From Spodoptera frugiperda (taxonomy: Eukaryota > Arthropoda > Insecta > Lepidoptera > Noctuidae): 64,000 nt of DNA. Location: assembly GCF_023101765.2 (NCBI RefSeq), contig NC_064226.1, positions 6,750,001-6,814,000 on the forward strand, in the 5' to 3' direction. Made by a program: the position numbers and the translations under genes. Shown in pieces: positions 58,325-64,000 of the stretch; the stretch's first letter is position 1, and each line of letters begins with the position of its first letter. The notes under the pieces were generated by a model, which saw nothing but the letters and a program-made list of their open reading frames with translations, made no database searches and was not told the origin of the DNA.

Positions 58325-61300
58325 AATTAAAATAGTACAGAATTAGCATGAATAACTATAGAGAACGAAAACAGAAGAGTTACTTGAAAGAAAAACTTTA
58401 AGGGTTGCAAAAACTATCACTAAACCATTGTTTTAGCTGATCAATGTCAAGAAATAATAGTTTAATGAAGAGTCGTAGGTAAGTAAGTCTACCATCAGGA
58501 GACATTTTAAGAACAACATTAATTTAATACAAGCTTTTCATATTCTTATAGAGGACAAAGATAAATAAATAACTACAGGGTGCATATAACACATAGTAAC
58601 TTAGGTACCAAAACTTTATTTACACTATAAAACTAAAATGTGCAACGACACTTTCACACAACAAAGAACAAGCATCGACGCTTTGTTCCAGAAAACTCCA
58701 TTGTTCTAAATACAAAAAAATAGCAATGAAAAGAAAAAAAAACCGTTGCAGACAAAACTGTTAGAGTAAACCAATCGCAACGGTTCGTTCATAATTGAAA
58801 CATGTCAACTAGTCTTTGATGTTTCGGACGCTAGATGGCTGTCTTTGTCCAAACTGATGGACAGATACGTCAGTCGAATGTATACGTCCATCGACATCAC
58901 GTCAGTTCTGTCCATACTCGATAGTTCGCATTCAATTTCCGTTGGTGCTATGTGCGAATACCGTGCCAGACAGCGGTGTATTATTGACTGAAATGTATGA
59001 AGATTTCGATAGCACGATTTACTGGTGTGTTTGGGATATTGTTTTTCATGTTGTGTTGTGTTTGTGGTGGATTTTTATGAAGGTTTTCCATTGTCTTATG
59101 ACTTTAGTAATATAAAAGGACACGTATCTGTGACCGAACTTGTGAAATTAGGAGCTTAAGCGCTCTTAATAACTCTTAAAACGTACATAATAGGCAAACA
59201 ACTATCAAACAATAAGCGCCTTGAACGAAACTTAAAATAGAAATATAAAATTTATTTCAAAATCACAACCAAAGTCATATCGAATTTATAAAAGCAGTTT
59301 ATAATAAAAATTTCATAAACTTCGGTCATAGATTAAAATAACTTGGTGAACAATACTTAGAAAGCACTAGTCATAACTTGGGCCCATTGTTATTCAGGAT
59401 GCGAGCGAGGACTGGAGCAAATTCTTTAAATTGAATCTAGAGTACGACTGCCTGATACAAGTACTGACGTTACAATGCTTTAAGAATTTACTGGCGGTGA
59501 TTTTATACTTAATTTTATATATTTTTTAAAGTGAAAAGTTATTAATACTGTTTGTTAAACCAGAGTCGTTATGTGGTAGCCTGTATGGGTTAGAAACCAG
59601 CAACCGCAAGTACCTACTAATGTAACTTTTTCAGAGTCATATGTACTTTTTAAAATTATTTAGACACTACAGACAAACGATGAAGGAAAACATCGTGAGG
59701 AAACCTTATCATTTCAAATTATTTCTTTGAAATAGCTAACCCGTATTGAGTAAGCGTGGTAATTATATATCTAAAATCTACTAGCTCCGTTTGAGAAGAA
59801 GCATTTGTTCAGTGGCCACTTATAAGCTGTTGGTGTGTGTGTGATGTTAGCATATCTACAGAATAAAAATGAAATGTAAATTAAAAATAACGAACAATAT
59901 AATTGCTCAAATATAGTAATAATATCCAAAGAATTTCGTATAAAACTGTAGTTATTCCACTATTTTCACAACTAAAATAGTGCAAAAACACGAAATAATT
60001 TATAAACTTTTTTCACAAAGAAACTGAAACTCCACTTTGTAACATTCAAAAACATTTAAATTGCTATTTATTCAGAGTCTTCCAGTTTTAAGTATGTGGT
60101 TTCAGCGGCTCACAAAATTAGTACATTTTAAAAGCTTTTCGCACCGATTTAATTGTTACAAATGGAATCATAACAAAGGCTTTATTTGATGCTATATAAG
60201 TATATTTCTTTACGTTACTTATTATATTCTAATTAGTTATTATAACTATTAGTTTTCCTAGAAAGTTGGTTTACTCTGAGTTCTTAGAAATTGTTTGTGA
60301 TTAATACTAGCTCTTATTAGGTATTTACTTTTCTTTGAAATGGTCTAGTTGTATTTGTAATTGTAAATTGTGCAAAACATGTTTGTTCTCGTTATCTTCT
60401 TTTAATATGAAATCAATGCACCTATTAGCATTACACTCAACAACGGTACTATAAACTAAGAACAGCCAATGGAAAACAAACTTTATCACCCTCTATCAAA
60501 GTTAAATATGCAAAAACACCATGCTAAAGACACGTGATTATGTAAACAAGACGCCATTCCCTTGTAATATTACATCAATTCATTAAACTCATATTGTACT
60601 ACGTAAAGGTCCTGATTCATTTACTTTCTCTCATTATGTCCTGACGTAAACGATTTAATGTCTTCATTTACTGCACAAAGAGAAATTAAAGAGCCTGCTA
60701 AAAGCTTGACATGACAAAGTGCTCTTTCTATTATAACTTTTAAGACCATAAGCTTACGTACGTGCTGTAATTTTCCTAATTACTTTCGTCGTTTAGTTTG
60801 GAGTAATTAAAATTCGTTAGGCTTTTTTTGGGTAGTTTTCTTCTTTTCTTTTTTTTTGTAGTGTTGTGATTGTGGTCAGATTTTGTGTAATATTTTTTTG
60901 GTAGCAGCGCGTCGTGTGTCACGGAATGCTGCTCATGAATATGAGCCTCTAGCATGGCTTGAAACTATTAGAGTTCGTCGTCAAATAGTTACGTATGTAA
61001 GCCTAGAGCGAGAGAGTGTTACTAGAATTTTAATGTTATGTTTAATGTTACTTACTAATTAGGTTTATTGTTATATAGAGATTCTTGTATTTAATTGAGC
61101 TATCCACATTTTCTTGACTCCATCGAAAATCACTCTTTTCAGAATAATCCCGTTGTATTGCTTTTCTTTTTCAGAATATTGCATTGGAAATAAAAATATA
61201 TAAAATACCTAAATATGATGACTAAGCATTTATACCAAGTTTAGGTTTATACTGCAATTGAATCTTTTACAAAACTGATATATCTAATCGTTCACTCACC

Positions 61301-61847
61301 TAAACGAGGCAGTTACCCATTATATAAACACTGCAAAGCCGTGAGCATTTCTCAAATTTTCGGGTACATAATATATATACTATGTTAGGCTATGCACAGA
61401 CTAATGATAAGTGGTGCCGCAACTCAGTATAACGTTGTACGAAAAGGCCGTAGTATTAAATGATGGCCATAGACTATACGTAACGGTCGATTAAAGCCAT
61501 ACTTGAGTGACCAAAGCGATTTGGAGTTACTAAAACAGTATTGTTCTGGACTAGGAGACATTTGTGATATATATACGATGCATGATTTGTTTGTGTACCT
61601 ATATAAATATTTTAATTTATATGTATTATTTTGCGGATATACCCACACTTGTATAGGTTGCTTAAAGTCAAGGATACTTCATCATAGGCTGCACTAGTGC
61701 TTTCCACGAAAAAAAAAAAATACTTGGAGTAAAAAAAATACAAGATTTACCAATAATTATGAATACTTTATACTAATATTACTGCATATTTATAAACATA
61801 CATTATCCTATTTTAAAACAACATATTTTTTTCAGGTAAAAAATAAA
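58325..61847. other. AT-rich DNA, no gene seen apart from one LINE tail
   Basis: The unique segment 58790-58990 contains ATGGACAG and its inverse CTGTCCAT about 55 bp apart. No coding signal is seen. Confidence 0.5.
59662..59844 (+). mobile_element. LINE 3'-end copy (family F)
   Basis: GATGAAGGAAAACATCGTG, GAGGAAACC, TAACCCGTATTGAGTAAGCG, TTTGTTCAGTGGCCACTTAT and a (GT)n end appear in family order. This is the longest copy here. Confidence 0.65.
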
Positions 61848-61920
61848 CCTGCTCAAACCTTCTCCGTTAGAGAAGAGACCTTTGGTCAGCAGTGGCCACT
61901 AAAAGGCTGTTAATGTGATA
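61848..61920 (+). mobile_element. LINE 3'-end fragment (family F)
   Basis: CTGCTCAAACCTTCTCCGTT, AGAGAAGAGACCTTTGGTCA and GCAGTGGCCAC match the other family F copies. Confidence 0.6.
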
Positions 61921-62892
61921 AGTAATTTATGTAATTCAGGTCCACAGCATTAACACAAATTTTACTTACTATGGACTTTTCCAAAAATCAAGTCTACAGA
62001 AACTCGAAGTCAGATTTAAAAAAACATTCCCGTAATGAAATTCCAGCGACATTTATGAATCGGAAACCAAAGTTCAGTTAGAAATAAGGCAACGTTACCA
62101 CTGCTTATATTTCGGCTCACGAACGTGCTTTGCTGGTTGAATATCAATTTGTGAACATAGTAATGCTATTCGCGGTCAGACGTAAACTAAAGTACGGTAT
62201 ATGGAGAAATTTAGCCACCGCTATTAAGTTTAATTGTTCCCTGAATTTTGAGCTACCTGTGGCTAGGAATGTAGTTGAGATATTTAGTTTGTGTTTTATT
62301 ATATTGTATGTTTCTGTGAATTATGTTTGTTATTTGTCATTGTTTCATATAGTGAATAACTTTAGCAGATATGCTTTCGTAACTATTGTGTGTTTTCAAT
62401 TATGCAATTCATACACTATTGCTATCTTTGTTTTATGAATATGTGTATAGTCTAAGTGAGTTCCTAATCAATGGCATTGTGGTACGACTTAAATTAAGTA
62501 TACATATATCTCTACTTTATTTATTTAATTCCGGTTTTGCTATTGGTCTCTTTAAAGTAAGTGTTGCAGAAAATCACAATACCTTTAAAAACAAAAAAAG
62601 CAGACTCATAAATTAGAATAATATTCGAAATTCTATCACAACGCATCACAACCTCAATCAGTACAAATCTGATTTCACACTAAAGATTCGAGTCAACTAG
62701 AGAATGGGGCTATTATGGTGTTCATTGCAAGGCCAGCGACCTATTACGGTCTGTTCACGAGTGCGATTGCAATTGCAATTCCTAGCCTCCACTGTTACGA
62801 CTTTCATGAATCGACCAAGTGGTTTAAATTGTGTCGATATGTTAGCTATGGGAGACAAAAATAACTAAAAAGGGTTGATAAAGGTGCCCGTA

Positions 62893-62929
62893 CCTTTTTA
62901 CCCGACTGCGCCAAAAGGAGGGTTATTTC
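62893..62929 (+). repeat. short lepidopteran repeat fragment (family K)
   Basis: CCTTTTTACCCGACTGCGCC and AAAAGGAGGGTTAT match the inverse of 24851-24890. Confidence 0.5.
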
Positions 62930-63297
62930 TTCAGTAATTTTATAAGACATATGCAATTAGAAGGTGAACCCATTGCCGTACACAGAGCAAGCAGTTACCC
63001 CCGCAAGAGATTCAAACATTATATTATTCAATTTAATAATACCAAATATATATTAACAAACCACGTGTAAGTTGGAACTAAAGTTAATTTTCATATGATT
63101 GATGTATAAGGTATAACTTTATTTCCACTAGTTAAATAGTTAGTTACTCACCTAATATCAAAACTCGTGCAAAACCCGTAAAGGTTAAGGCCACAAGGAA
63201 AACGATTGCCTTTCTATGGCTTCCTAGAAAGTTTAAACAGAGAGAACAGAGGTTTGAAATAGAGTCCTCAACAATCATTATAACTCTGACCTTTAGT

Positions 63298-63445
63298 ATT
63301 TTTTAAGGGAGGAAAACCATTTAATGGCTTTTCCCGCCTTGGGTGAGGATAGAGGGAGTGTCAGACTCTTAATAAAATCCACCTCGTTCCTACTCCGGCT
63401 TTTCGAGCCGCAGCCCGGTATCCCCTAGGTAGTCCGCAGCTCCGC
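63298..63445 (-). mobile_element. SINE-like element (family B)
   Basis: The reverse complement has GGAGCTGCGGACTACCTAGG, GGATACCGGGCTGCGGCTCG, GGAACGAGGTGG, AAGAGTCTGACACTCCCTC and GGCGGGAAAAGCCATTAAAT. Confidence 0.75.
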
Positions 63446-64000
63446 AGTTTAAACTTTAGTCTAGATTTCACATTATTAACATATATATAAATAATGAACT
63501 GGATCTCTTAATCTCGGCGTTAAATATACTAGAGCACACATCATGTAAAGAAACGTGACCGTAAAAAGTAATATTTTTCACAGCCCAGCCCATTGTTAAG
63601 GAAATTATATGAGGACATTAAGAGGAAAGCAAGACAGTTTGGCAAAATTTCAATGACATCAATGCAACGAATCGCATTAAACTATATCACAACGAAATAA
63701 CTTCGAACACTTCCAACTATTACTTCTGTAATATACTTCAAAAGAAAACAAATAAGAGACTGTAAGTATAACAGCAGACACTCATTAGTATGTCCCTAAC
63801 TAACGACATCACGTACTCCAAGCAGCTAAACTGTGTAAAATCACTTACAGAGCATTATCTTCTCAGCTGCAGTAGTTAAATTGCACAAAGACTAGAATTT
63901 AATGCTGGTGCCGACTTATCCAAGACTGTAACTCGTAAGACTTAATACCTTGATTTTTTCTTGTCCCTCCCCGGATAGTTGAATAAGATTAAGTTAGTTC

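Larger units (their letters stand above)
61921..64000. other. AT-rich DNA, no defended gene
   Basis: A 102-codon plus frame at 62130-62438 encodes a hydrophobic, low-information product and is probably chance. The unique patch 62700-62830 contains TTGCAATTGCAA. Confidence 0.5.

Noticed and set aside
62130..62438. 102-codon hydrophobic protein.
   Set aside because: There is no signal for splicing or translation, composition follows the AT-rich background, and no motif is seen.

Overview
The window looks like non-coding nuclear DNA of a moth or butterfly, most likely a noctuid moth. The evidence is its AT-rich composition, the absence of any long cellular reading frame, and a dense population of short retroposons that I recognise from lepidopteran genomes. 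These include tRNA-headed SINEs with clean A and B boxes, a SINE-like family ending in a CCCCCTCAAAAAA-type tail, LINE 3' ends, and small inverted-repeat (MITE-like) elements. Species and family names rest on memory of such repeats and were not searched. There is no operon, rRNA, true tRNA gene or CRISPR array. I found no host protein-coding exon that I can defend, so the stretch is either intergenic or lies inside very large introns.

Layout. 0-10 kb: a fold-back element with 74-bp arms (1584-1879), a long (GACA)n-containing repeat, two minus-strand SINEs, then mostly unique DNA. 10-21 kb: several SINE-like copies, a cluster of four palindromic 12-mers (11176-11300), a second fold-back element with a SINE tail between its arms (14349-14553), and a 307-bp MITE (20757-21063). 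21-40 kb: long unique stretches broken by SINE and LINE tails, including a full-length SINE with target-site duplication (27388-27670), a CpG-rich tract (about 32970-33240), and a 68-bp perfect tandem duplication just past 40 kb. 40-53 kb: more SINE and LINE ends and a third MITE (46241-46402). 53-54.4 kb: the one substantial coding region, a 5'-truncated LINE on the minus strand (53060-54108) flanked by a perfect 13-bp target-site duplication. Its 304 open codons hold a CCHC zinc knuckle and a PD-(D/E)XK-like restriction-type endonuclease domain, as in R2/NeSL-type LINEs. Next to it lies a shorter MITE related to the one at 20.8 kb but inverted. 54.4-64 kb: more SINEs, one carrying a nested 84-bp insertion, a decayed LINE ORF2 terminus, and unique DNA.

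The genes do not work together as a pathway. What the window records is successive retroposon insertion. Several unique, GC-richer islands stand out from the AT-rich background (about 5.7, 13.3-13.8, 22.9-23.2, 32.5, 37.1, 38.7, 39.9, 43.1-43.8 and 48.3-48.5 kb). They are candidates for conserved non-coding elements, but only cross-species alignment can test that.
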